A program made the position numbers and the translations under genes. The notes under the pieces are model-generated. The model was given only the letters and a program-made list of their open reading frames with translations, did no database searches and had not been told where the DNA came from. Positions 1 to 7,304 of a stretch of 64,000 bases of DNA are shown in pieces. Origin of the DNA: Dehalococcoidia bacterium (lineage in GTDB: Bacteria; Chloroflexota; Dehalococcoidia; Bin125); contig JAJDXE010000015.1 of assembly GCA_022825265.1 (NCBI GenBank), positions 132,468 to 196,467 of the forward strand, read 5' to 3'. Position 1 is the first letter of the stretch; every line of letters begins with the position of its first letter.

Positions 1-1
1 C

Positions 2-136
2 TACGTCCTGCCGGTGCCCGAGGAAGCGCCGGGCGCGCACCCGGACGCCGAACACGACCATGACGACGACGAAGATCACGACCACGCCGAACTGAGCGTG
101 GTCGACGCCCCCCAAGTGGGCGCCGACCATGCTTGA
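2..136 (+). CDS. C-terminal end of a metal ABC transporter component (partial)
   Basis: Only the last 44 codons lie in the window, so the protein itself cannot be identified. The tail is very rich in His, Asp and Glu (HPDAEHDHDDDEDHDH near its middle), a composition typical of zinc-handling proteins. It ends at a TGA that overlaps the start of the downstream ABC-3 permease by eight bases, so the two genes are translationally coupled. By position it is most likely the ATP-binding subunit (ZnuC/MntA type) with a His-rich metal-buffering tail. A first permease subunit is the alternative. Confidence 0.6.
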   Translation, partial: YVLPVPEEAPGAHPDAEHDHDDDEDHDHAELSVVDAPQVGADHA

Positions 137-998
137 ACCCTTCGAGTTCGGCTTCATGCAGCGGGCGATGATCGCAGCCACGCTGGTCGGCGGCGTGACC
201 GCCGCCGTCGGCGTCTTCGTCATCCTCCGACGCCTCGCCTACATCGGACACGGTCTCGCCCACAGCATCTTCGGCGGAGCCGTCGTCTCGTTCACCATCG
301 GCTTCAACTTCTTCCTCGGCGCCAGTCTCTGGGGCGCGTTCTCCGTCTTCCTCATCAACCAGGCCGCGCGCCGACGCCAGATCGGCGGCGACGCCGCGAT
401 CGGCATCATCACGACCGCCGCCTTCGCCATCGGGATCGCCGTGATCTCCCGAGCCCGCAGCTTCACCCGCGACTTCGAAGCCGCCCTCTTCGGCGAGATC
501 CTCGGCATCACTAACCAGGACCTCTACGTGACCACCGGCATGATCGTGCTGATCGCCCTGGTCCTCTTCGTGCTCTGGAAGCCGCTTGTGTTCATCACCT
601 TCGACCACGATGTCGCTACCTCATACGGCATCTCGGTGCGCTGGGTCGAATCGATTTTCTCGCTCGCCCTCGCCGCAACCGTCGTGGCGGCCCTCCAGGT
701 CCTGGGCGTCACCCTGATCGCCGCCGCCCTAGTCATCCCCCCGGTCGTCGCGCGAATGCTGACCGATTCCTTCCCCCGACTCTTCCTCCTCGCCGTCGTG
801 ATCGGCGCAGTGACCGGATTCCTCGGCGTCTACGTGTCCTGGTTCGTCGACGTCTCCTCAGGAGCCACCGTCGTGCTCGTCCAGGCGGCCGTCTTCGCCC
901 TCACCCTCGCCTGGGGACTGATTGAATCGAGACGAGATTTCAGCGCCACCCAACGCGCCGAACGCCTCGCCGGCCTCGAACGCTCCCTCAACGACTAA
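129..998 (+). CDS. Zinc/manganese-type ABC transporter permease (ABC-3 family)
   Basis: The 289-residue product is a polytopic membrane protein of the ZnuB/MntB/TroC class, which forms the transmembrane channel of ABC importers for Zn, Mn or Fe. About eight to nine hydrophobic segments cover the whole length. The family signature RRLAYIGHGLAHSIFGG is at residues 34-50, and the coupling-region stretch ALQVLGVTLIAAALVIPP is near residue 190. Length is normal for the family. The ATG overlaps the stop of the preceding gene, whose His-rich tail supports a metal substrate. No binding protein or Fur/Zur-type regulator is visible here, so the exact metal is unknown. Confidence 0.88.
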   Translation: MLEPFEFGFMQRAMIAATLVGGVTAAVGVFVILRRLAYIGHGLAHSIFGGAVVSFTIGFNFFLGASLWGAFSVFLINQAARRRQIGGDAAIGIITTAAFAIGIAVISRARSFTRDFEAALFGEILGITNQDLYVTTGMIVLIALVLFVLWKPLVFITFDHDVATSYGISVRWVESIFSLALAATVVAALQVLGVTLIAAALVIPPVVARMLTDSFPRLFLLAVVIGAVTGFLGVYVSWFVDVSSGATVVLVQAAVFALTLAWGLIESRRDFSATQRAERLAGLERSLND

Positions 999-1013
999 CT
1001 ACCTGCGCCCGCC

Positions 1014-1301
1014 TCAGCCCACCCCGCTCAGGATCAGCCCCATCAGCGTCAGCGTGAGCGCCAGCATCACGCCGATCCCCCAGCGCATCCAGGCCTGCCC
1101 CGACTTCATCTCCGAGCGCAGGTCATCAATCCGCGCGTTCATTTCAGAGCGCAGGTCGTCGATCCGCGCATTCATCTCAGAGCTCAGGTCGTCAATTCGC
1201 CTATTGACCTGATCGAGTGATCGCTGGAACTCGCCCGAACTCACCGGGCGGCTATCAGCATCGGGAAGCTGCTCGCTGCTGGAAACCATCTCTCGCCTCA
1301 T
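1014..1301 (-). CDS. Small coiled-coil protein with C-terminal membrane anchor
   Basis: The 95-residue protein has a polar N-terminus and then a coiled coil made of three 11-residue repeats (RIDDLRSEMNA and close variants, residues about 35-68). A single hydrophobic segment (GIGVMLALTLTLMGLILSG) sits at the very C-terminus. It is therefore probably a tail-anchored membrane protein with a cytoplasmic rod. The repeats are visible in the DNA as three near-identical 33-base units. An internal ATG at 1289 is preceded by a GAGGCGAG-like ribosome site and may be the true start. I do not recognise the family. It is convergent with the metal permease gene, 15 bases away. Confidence 0.72.
   Translation of the reverse strand: MRREMVSSSEQLPDADSRPVSSGEFQRSLDQVNRRIDDLSSEMNARIDDLRSEMNARIDDLRSEMKSGQAWMRWGIGVMLALTLTLMGLILSGVG
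1090..1200. repeat. Three tandem 33-base units encoding hendecad coiled coil
   Basis: The segment carries three consecutive copies of a unit beginning CGCAGGTCGTCGATCCGCGC, with a few substitutions between copies. Each unit encodes 11 residues on the minus strand. Such repeats change copy number easily by slippage, so the rod length may vary between strains. Confidence 0.75.
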
Positions 1302-1353
1302 CCCATCTGCTTGACATCATATCAACGGCGCTCAACGTCGGCGCCGCCTCTGA

Positions 1354-1434
1354 TCCCCTCTCCCTCTGGGAGAGCCTGCCCCGTGCCTGCCTGCCCCGCA
1401 CTTGATGCGGGGACACGGGGGGTTAGGGTGAGGG
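1354..1434. repeat. Dispersed GC-rich palindromic repeat, CCCCGTGC type
   Basis: The intergenic segment holds CCTCTCCCTCTGGGAGAG, then CCCCGCACTTGATGCGGGG flanked by CCCCGTG and CACGGGG, then GGTGAGGG. These are nested inverted repeats. Closely related sequence recurs near 20980-21036, showing that this is a dispersed element and not a local terminator. Confidence 0.65.
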
Positions 1435-1451
1435 TCCCGGCTCCCTCTCCC

Positions 1452-1466
1452 TAGACTTGACATATG
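1452..1466 (+). promoter_or_regulatory. Putative leaderless promoter of the P-type ATPase
   Basis: A TAGACT box (1452-1457) is followed by exactly six bases and then the ATG at 1464. Transcription from this -10 box would begin at or next to the start codon. No convincing -35 box or ribosome site is present. The same spacing recurs at several other genes in the window. Confidence 0.5.
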
Positions 1467-4217
1467 GTCGCCGACCACATCGACGAACCCCAACCACTCT
1501 TTGACCTCGCCGCCCTCGAAGCGGGACAGCCGCCGCTCGACCCCGACACGCTCACCCGCGTCAACGACGCCCTGGCCGAACTCGAAGGACGGACCGAAGG
1601 CAGCTGGCTGGCGGACTGGCCAAGCGCGCCGACATCCGACACGCCGCCGCCCCTGGTCTCGGAGTCTGCGCTCGCGGTCGCGCCCGCAGCCGACCCTGAG
1701 GCAGAGCCGCGCCCAGAACCTCGTCCAGCTCCGCGCCGCACGCAGGCCGCCGAGCCCCCTGAGTTGGTCGGTCTGACCGAGGCCGAAGTCGCCCAGCGCC
1801 TCGAAGATGGCCGCGTCAACCGCGACACCTCGAAGCAGCGCTCCGACTTCGATGTTGTTATCTCGAACGTCTTCACCTACTTCAACACGATCCTCTTCGG
1901 ACTGATCGGCATCCTGCTGGTGCTGGCCGTGACCGAGCAGAAGACTGACCACCTGCAGGACGCCGCCTTCGTCGGCATGGTCGTGCTGGCCAACGTCTTG
2001 GTCGGCACCTTCCAGGAGCTGCGCGCGACCCGCAAGCTGCGACAGCTCGTCGCCCTGACCGCGCCGACCGCCACCGTCGTCCGCAGCGGCTACGAGCGGG
2101 AAGTCCCGGCCACCGATGTCGTCGCCGACGATCTGCTCGTCCTGCGCAGCGGCGACCAGGTCGTTGCCGACGGACCCGTGATCTGGGACGAAGCCGAGCT
2201 CGACGAATCGATCCTCACCGGCGAGACCAGTTCCGTCCGTCGCGGTCCCGGCGACGAGCTGGAGTCGGGCGCGTTCTGCGTCGGCGGTTCCTGCTACTAC
2301 CGCGCGACCCGGGTTGGCGATCAGTCCCGCGCTGTGCAGGAGACGCGAGACGCGCGGGAACTCAAGCGGACCGAGACGCCGCTGCAACTCCGTTTCAAGC
2401 GCATCCTCGACGGCCTGATTGTCGGCACCGCCATCCTCGCTGCGCTGATCCTGATCTCCTTCCTGATCACCGGCCGCGAGTTCGACGAGGGGGTCAGGGC
2501 CACGATCGCCACGGCGACCTCGGTCGTGCCCGACGGCCTGATGCTCGGCTTCACCGTCGCCTTCGCCGTCGGCGCGTTGCGCGTCTCGAGGATGGGCGCG
2601 ATCGTCCAGGACAACACGGCCGTCGAGGCGCTCAACTATCTCGACACCATCTGCCTCGACAAGACCGGCACGATTACGGCCAACCGGCTGCAGGTCGACG
2701 ATGTCCGCTGGGCGACCGGCGGACGTTCGCTGGCCGGCTGGCTGGGCGCATTCGCGGTCTCGACCGCGGCCAACAACAGGACCTCCGAGGCGCTGTCGAA
2801 CGCCTTCGCGCCGCAGACGAACGGCGCCTCGCTGGTCGCCGACGAGCCGTTCAACTCCGAGCGCCGCTGGAGCGCCGCCCGGCTCCGGCTGGCAGACGAA
2901 GAGCGCGTCTTCGTGCTCGGCGCGCCGGAGCGGCTGCTGCGCTCCGATGACGGCCATGACCGTAATGACGAGGAGACGCGCTCGGTGTTGATGGCCGAGT
3001 ACGAGCTCGCCGCCCAGCGCGGTTTGCGCGGCGTGGTCTTCGCCGAAGCCGCCGCGATGCCCGACCCCGAGACCGACAGCTTGCCTCCGCTGCGTCCGGT
3101 CGCACTGGTCACGGTCGCCGACGAGCTGCGCGCCGAGATCGCCGACGCTTTCCGCATGATGGACGAGATCGGGATCGAGCCGAAGATCATCAGCGGCGAC
3201 AATCCCGCGACCGTGGCCGCGCTCGTCCAGCAGCTCGGCATCAGCCTGCCGGGCGGGCTGATCACCGGATCCGCGCTCGAACGGCTCAACGAGAGCGACT
3301 TCGCCGACGCCGTCGAGGAGAACTCCGTCTTCGGCCGGATCGCGCCGCAGCAAAAGGAGCGGATCGTCGCCGCGCTGCAGGACAACGGCCACTTCGTCGC
3401 CATGGTCGGCGACGGCGCGAACGACGTCCGCGCGCTGCGCCAGGCCGACGTCGGCGTGGCCATGGAGTCGGGCGCCAACACGGCCAAGGGCGTGGCCTCG
3501 ATCGTACTGCGCAACGACTCGTTCGAGGCGCTGGTCAAGGGCTCGGCGATCGCGCAGAGTGTGCTGGGCAACGCCTCGCAGCTCTCCAAGCTGTTCGTGA
3601 CCAAGAGCTTCTACGCCTTCCTGATCATCTTCATCTCCAACATGATGGGCCTCGAGTTCCCCTTCCTCCCGCGCCACGGCTCGCTCACGGCCCTGTTCAC
3701 GCTCGGCGTGCCGGCGGTGTTCATCACCCTGACCCGACCGCCGCGCTCGGCCGGCCGAGACTTCCTCTCCTCGACCATGAAGTTCGCGATCCCCGCCTCG
3801 CTGGCGCTGGCGGTCGCAGCGGTCGCGGTGCACCTGCTCACCGAGGGCATCCTCGGACGACCGGTCGAAGACGCCCGCACGCTGGTCTCGACCACGATCG
3901 GGATCGTCGGCCTGGCCTACATGGTCGAGGTGATCGGCTACCAGGGCGCGACCCGAGACCACTTGATGCGCCCCGCGCTGATCACCTTCTTCGGCATCGC
4001 CCTGCTGGGCGGGTTCATCCTCACCCTCTATACCCCGCCGCTGCGAGACTTCTTCGACTTCTCGCCGCTCTCGGCCGCCGAGTGGGCGATCGTGATCGTC
4101 GCCGTCGCTCTGGCGATGGCGGGCAAGTGGGTGCTCGCGACCTACTCAGCCCAGATCATGCGCCGCCTCACCGGACAGGCCTACGAAGAACTCGCCTCCC
4201 GCGGCCGCGCCAACTAG
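1464..4217 (+). CDS. P-type cation-transporting ATPase (CtpE/MgtA-like)
   Basis: The 917-residue protein is a P-type ATPase pump of the HAD superfamily. Visible elements in order are a proline- and alanine-rich N-terminal extension of about 110 residues, a first pair of membrane segments near 130-170, and the actuator TGE near 250. The phosphorylation motif DKTGT has its Asp near 399, and the hinge motif GDGAND is near 650. A final bundle of about six membrane segments ends the protein. The lack of heavy-metal CPC or N-terminal CxxC motifs argues against a copper or zinc pump. Overall form resembles actinobacterial CtpE, a calcium-linked ATPase, so Ca or Mg is the best guess. It overlaps the convergent mcl gene by four bases. 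Confidence 0.88.
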   Translation: MVADHIDEPQPLFDLAALEAGQPPLDPDTLTRVNDALAELEGRTEGSWLADWPSAPTSDTPPPLVSESALAVAPAADPEAEPRPEPRPAPRRTQAAEPPELVGLTEAEVAQRLEDGRVNRDTSKQRSDFDVVISNVFTYFNTILFGLIGILLVLAVTEQKTDHLQDAAFVGMVVLANVLVGTFQELRATRKLRQLVALTAPTATVVRSGYEREVPATDVVADDLLVLRSGDQVVADGPVIWDEAELDESILTGETSSVRRGPGDELESGAFCVGGSCYYRATRVGDQSRAVQETRDARELKRTETPLQLRFKRILDGLIVGTAILAALILISFLITGREFDEGVRATIATATSVVPDGLMLGFTVAFAVGALRVSRMGAIVQDNTAVEALNYLDTICLDKTGTITANRLQVDDVRWATGGRSLAGWLGAFAVSTAANNRTSEALSNAFAPQTNGASLVADEPFNSERRWSAARLRLADEERVFVLGAPERLLRSDDGHDRNDEETRSVLMAEYELAAQRGLRGVVFAEAAAMPDPETDSLPPLRPVALVTVADELRAEIADAFRMMDEIGIEPKIISGDNPATVAALVQQLGISLPGGLITGSALERLNESDFADAVEENSVFGRIAPQQKERIVAALQDNGHFVAMVGDGANDVRALRQADVGVAMESGANTAKGVASIVLRNDSFEALVKGSAIAQSVLGNASQLSKLFVTKSFYAFLIIFISNMMGLEFPFLPRHGSLTALFTLGVPAVFITLTRPPRSAGRDFLSSTMKFAIPASLALAVAAVAVHLLTEGILGRPVEDARTLVSTTIGIVGLAYMVEVIGYQGATRDHLMRPALITFFGIALLGGFILTLYTPPLRDFFDFSPLSAAEWAIVIVAVALAMAGKWVLATYSAQIMRRLTGQAYEELASRGRAN

Positions 4218-5272
4218 TCGGCGTAGAGGTTGGCGAGTTCGGGGTCTTTCTCGGCGAGCATGTCGGCCAGGTCGAGGAGGACCTGGCATTGCTTGTAGGT
4301 GGCGTCGTCCTGCATCTTGCCGTCGACGACCGCGACGCCTCCGGAGCCTCCCGCTTCCTGCATTGCGGCGACGACTCGCCTGGCGAAGGCGACTTCGTCG
4401 GGGTTGGGGCGGAAGACGGCTTTGGCGATGGGAATCTGGTTTGGATGCAGGGTCCAGGCTCCGACGCAGCCGAGGATGAAGGCGGCGCGGAACTGGTCCT
4501 CGCAGCCGACGGGGTCGGAGAAGTCGCCGAAGGGGCCGTAGAAGGGGTAGATCTCGTTGGCGGCGCAGGCGTCGATCATGCGGGCCAGGGTGTAGTGCCA
4601 GGGGTCCTGGATGTAGGGCGTGCGCGGCGCGGATTCGTCGTCGGGGTCGGCGTCGGTGCGGACGACGTAGCCCGGGTGCGGGCCGCCGACGCGGGTCGTC
4701 TTCATTCGCCGCGAGGCGGCCAGGTCGGACGGTCCGAGGCTCATGCCCTGGAGTCGGGGGCTGGACTGGGCGATCGCCTCGACGTTGGAGACGCCCTGGG
4801 CGGTTTCGAGGATGGCGTGGATCAGGATGGGCCGGGTCAGGCCGTTGCGCGCCTCGAGCTGGGCCAGCAGCAGGTCGAGGAAGCGGATCTCTTCGGGTCC
4901 GTTGACCTTGGGCAGCATGACCGTGTCGAGCACGCCGCCGATCTGCGCGGTCAGCTCCAGCATGTCGTCGAGGAACCAGGGGCTGTCGACCGCGTTGACC
5001 CGCGTCCAGAGCTTGGTCGCGCCCAGGTCGAGCGTCTGTCCGATCTCGATCAGCCCGGCCCGCGCCGCTTCCTTGGCCGAGGGCGGGATCGCATCCTCGA
5101 GGTTGCCGAGCAGGATGTCGACGGTCGGTGCGAGCTGCGGCAGGCGCTGGCGGATGCGCTCGTTGGAGGGGTCGAAGAAGTGGATCATGCGCGAGGGATA
5201 GGTGGGGATATCGGCCGGCGGGTCGGGCGCGCCGAGCACGAGCGGTCGGAGGAACTGTCGGGGGACGGGCAT
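4214..5272 (-). CDS. mcl: Malyl-CoA lyase (HpcH/HpaI, citrate-lyase family)
   Basis: The 352-residue protein belongs to the CitE-like aldolase superfamily, which cleaves or forms malyl-CoA and beta-methylmalyl-CoA using glyoxylate and acetyl- or propionyl-CoA. The N-terminus (LGAPDP, then PSRMIHFFDP) and the metal/CoA-binding stretches LGNLEDAIPP, RVNAVDSPW, VMLPKVNGPEE and SLGPSDLAAS match what I recall of the Chloroflexus enzyme of the 3-hydroxypropionate cycle. Length fits that subgroup and not the shorter citrate lyase beta subunit. An AGGAG site precedes the ATG. No other gene of that cycle is nearby, so it may serve glyoxylate assimilation. Confidence 0.85.
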   Translation of the reverse strand: MPVPRQFLRPLVLGAPDPPADIPTYPSRMIHFFDPSNERIRQRLPQLAPTVDILLGNLEDAIPPSAKEAARAGLIEIGQTLDLGATKLWTRVNAVDSPWFLDDMLELTAQIGGVLDTVMLPKVNGPEEIRFLDLLLAQLEARNGLTRPILIHAILETAQGVSNVEAIAQSSPRLQGMSLGPSDLAASRRMKTTRVGGPHPGYVVRTDADPDDESAPRTPYIQDPWHYTLARMIDACAANEIYPFYGPFGDFSDPVGCEDQFRAAFILGCVGAWTLHPNQIPIAKAVFRPNPDEVAFARRVVAAMQEAGGSGGVAVVDGKMQDDATYKQCQVLLDLADMLAEKDPELANLYAD

Positions 5273-5426
5273 GGGCGGAACTCCTGGATACAGCCCAGAT
5301 CGTATGGCCGCACGGAGCTAGGCGCAGGCACCCCCTCTCCGCAACCTCCGACACAAACCCCCACTACACATCCCGAACGAATGTACCTACCATTGATCCC
5401 CTCTCAACAATCAGACAGGAGAACCA

Positions 5427-5777
5427 ATGTCCGCACTCAACGCAACAAACGCAATCCAGAAAACCAATCCGCCGCTCGAGTTCTCAAAGAAAGCCATCCG
5501 AGAGCACCTCCAGTTCCACGCCACCAACGGCCCCGCCTACGTCCAGATCCAGGCGACCAAGGCCCTGGCCCGAATGATCGGCCTCTACGACGACGCCAAG
5601 AACGGCTTCAGCGAGGCCGTCGACAACGTGAAGCAGAAGGGCAAGAGCCTCCACGAGCGCATGGAGGCGATCAGAAACGGTACGCACAAGGTCACGCGCG
5701 AGGAGCTCGGCGACTACGCCATCGTGACCGAGGAAGACGAAGAGGAAGGCGGAACGGATGAAGCAGAACCTCCCTAA
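5427..5777 (+). CDS. Unrecognised small protein paired with the terminase
   Basis: The 116-residue protein is mostly polar and helical, with a basic middle (VKQKGKSLHERMEAIRNG) and a strongly acidic C-terminal tail rich in Glu and Asp. I do not recognise a family. An AGGAG ribosome site lies eight bases before the ATG. The end overlaps the following terminase-like gene by 20 bases, so the two are co-expressed. By position it could be a terminase small-subunit analogue, but no helix-turn-helix is evident to me. Confidence 0.7.
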   Translation: MSALNATNAIQKTNPPLEFSKKAIREHLQFHATNGPAYVQIQATKALARMIGLYDDAKNGFSEAVDNVKQKGKSLHERMEAIRNGTHKVTREELGDYAIVTEEDEEEGGTDEAEPP

Positions 5778-7248
5778 TCCCGAAATCGATCAGCGGCTGG
5801 GCCTGGTCCAGCTGCTGCACGCTGACCGACGGTTTTTTCTAACCGACCGCCAGCGCCAGCTTTACCAAGCGCTCCTCAGCGCCCCCTACCCGACGCCGGA
5901 CGCCAAATCCGACCCGGACCACCTCACCCTGCTCGGCTACGGAGGCGCCATGGGCGGCGGCAAAACCCGCGCCATCGCCGAGCTCGCCATCGACGCCGCC
6001 CTCGCCTACCCGGGCAACAACGTCCTCGTCGCCCGACACCACCTCTCCGACCTCTCCTCGACCACGATGAAGGAGTTCTTCCAGGTCTGCCCGCCCGAGT
6101 TCATCGCCCGCCGACAGCAGGCCCCGACCCAGCTCGTCACGCTCAAGCTCCCCGGCTGGTCCGACGACGACGCCTCCACGATCAACTTCCGCCACCTCTC
6201 CGACTGGCAGGGACTCGGCTCCCAGCAGTACGGCGCCGTGCTGATCGACGAGGCCGGCCAGGTCGACGAGGACGCCGCCCTCATGCTCCTCACCCGACTC
6301 CGCCATCCCGCCCAGCGCCAGCGCTGGTTCGTCGCCGCCTCCAACCCCTGGCCCGGCTGGTTCCAGCGCTGGTTCGTGCGTCGCGACCTGCCCGAAGACG
6401 CCCTGCGCGAGGCTCAGGGACAGATCAGCTTCATCCCCGCCAGGATCGCCGATAACCCCTACCTGCCCGACAACTACGAGCAGGTCAACCAGGCCCTCCT
6501 GCCCCAGCCCTGGCGCGAGCGCTTCATCGACGGACGCTTCGACGCCCTCTTGGGACGCATCTACCCCAACTTCGACCCCGACATCCACTGCTGGAACGCG
6601 CCACTGCCCGAGTTCAGCCACTACATCGGCGGCCTCGACTTCGGCGGCCAGACCGAAACCGCCCACCACACCGCCGCCATCCTCGCCGGCGTCATCCGCA
6701 GACCTCCCCCTCTAGGGGAGGTGCCCCGAAGGGGCGGAGGGGGCTCACCTCAGCTCCCCGCCTCCTCCAACCTCACCATCATCCGGCTCGCCGAGTTCGA
6801 AGACCGAGGCCCCGGCGTCATCCAGCGACTCGAACAGTTCCAGAAGGACTGCAAGCGCCGCTTCGGACGCATCCGCTGGTGCGCCGACCGCTCGCAATCC
6901 GCCTGGATCGACCACCAGCAGCGCCAGGGCATCAAGGTCGAACCTTCCGCCGGAGGCCCCGGCTCCGTCAACTACGGCATCTCCCTCGTCCACGACGGCT
7001 TCGCCGACGACCCGCCCAGCTCGTTCTACATCCCCCAGCTCACCCAGTTCCCCAAGCGGGTCGGCGAATACGTCTGGGAACAGCGGCCGGACGACCCCGA
7101 CCCCAAACCCCGCAAGCGCCACGACGACCTCCTCGACGCCGACCGCTACATGCACGAACTCCTCGCTCGAATCCCCGCGAAGCGTCGGCCTCCGGTGATC
7201 GTGTTTGAGCGGGCGAGCGGTCCGCGTCGTCCTCGGCGGGGTTGGTGA
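5758..7248 (+). CDS. Phage terminase large-subunit-like protein (orphan)
   Basis: The 496-residue protein has both halves of a DNA-packaging motor. The ATPase part shows a Walker A motif GGAMGGGKT (62-70), a Walker B motif AVLIDEA (160-166) and a coupling motif FVAASNP (191-197). The RNase-H-like nuclease part shows acidic residues in GGLDFGG (Asp 294), CADRS (Asp 377) and HDDLLDADRY (about 456-465). All expected catalytic positions appear intact. Between the first two nuclease strands, residues about 314-331 (PPPLGEVPRRGGGG core) are encoded by a dispersed palindromic repeat. No portal, capsid, integrase or lysis gene is nearby, so it is an orphan relic or a domesticated enzyme. Confidence 0.8.
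   Translation: MKQNLPNPEIDQRLGLVQLLHADRRFFLTDRQRQLYQALLSAPYPTPDAKSDPDHLTLLGYGGAMGGGKTRAIAELAIDAALAYPGNNVLVARHHLSDLSSTTMKEFFQVCPPEFIARRQQAPTQLVTLKLPGWSDDDASTINFRHLSDWQGLGSQQYGAVLIDEAGQVDEDAALMLLTRLRHPAQRQRWFVAASNPWPGWFQRWFVRRDLPEDALREAQGQISFIPARIADNPYLPDNYEQVNQALLPQPWRERFIDGRFDALLGRIYPNFDPDIHCWNAPLPEFSHYIGGLDFGGQTETAHHTAAILAGVIRRPPPLGEVPRRGGGGSPQLPASSNLTIIRLAEFEDRGPGVIQRLEQFQKDCKRRFGRIRWCADRSQSAWIDHQQRQGIKVEPSAGGPGSVNYGISLVHDGFADDPPSSFYIPQLTQFPKRVGEYVWEQRPDDPDPKPRKRHDDLLDADRYMHELLARIPAKRRPPVIVFERASGPRRPRRGW
6701..6744. repeat. Palindromic repeat inserted in frame in the terminase gene
   Basis: The sequence reads CCTCCCCCTCTAGGGGAGG followed by GCCCCGAAGGGGC, two adjacent hairpins. The reverse complement is almost identical to the intergenic copies at 20071-20115 and 43758-43803. 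Here it lies inside a coding region and keeps the frame open, adding a Pro/Gly/Arg-rich loop. Confidence 0.8.
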
Positions 7249-7304
7249 GTGGCGCAAGGTAGTCTGCTTGCTAGCTGGATTCGCTTGCTGACTGGAGATT
7301 TGAG

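Noticed and set aside
1354..1434. Rho-independent terminator
   Set aside because: Hairpins are strong, but there is no T tract and the same sequence recurs elsewhere, so a dispersed repeat explains it better.
1332..3962. 876-codon open frame antisense to the P-type ATPase
   Set aside because: It is a shadow of GC-rich codon usage. Its translation is rich in Arg, Gly and Asp with no fold features, and it runs opposite a gene with clear motifs.
4082..5761. 559-codon plus-strand frame across mcl
   Set aside because: Antisense to a well-supported malyl-CoA lyase and composed of low-complexity residues.
5427..7248. Prophage
   Set aside because: Only a terminase-like pair is present; no integrase, portal, capsid, tail, lysis or attachment-site evidence.
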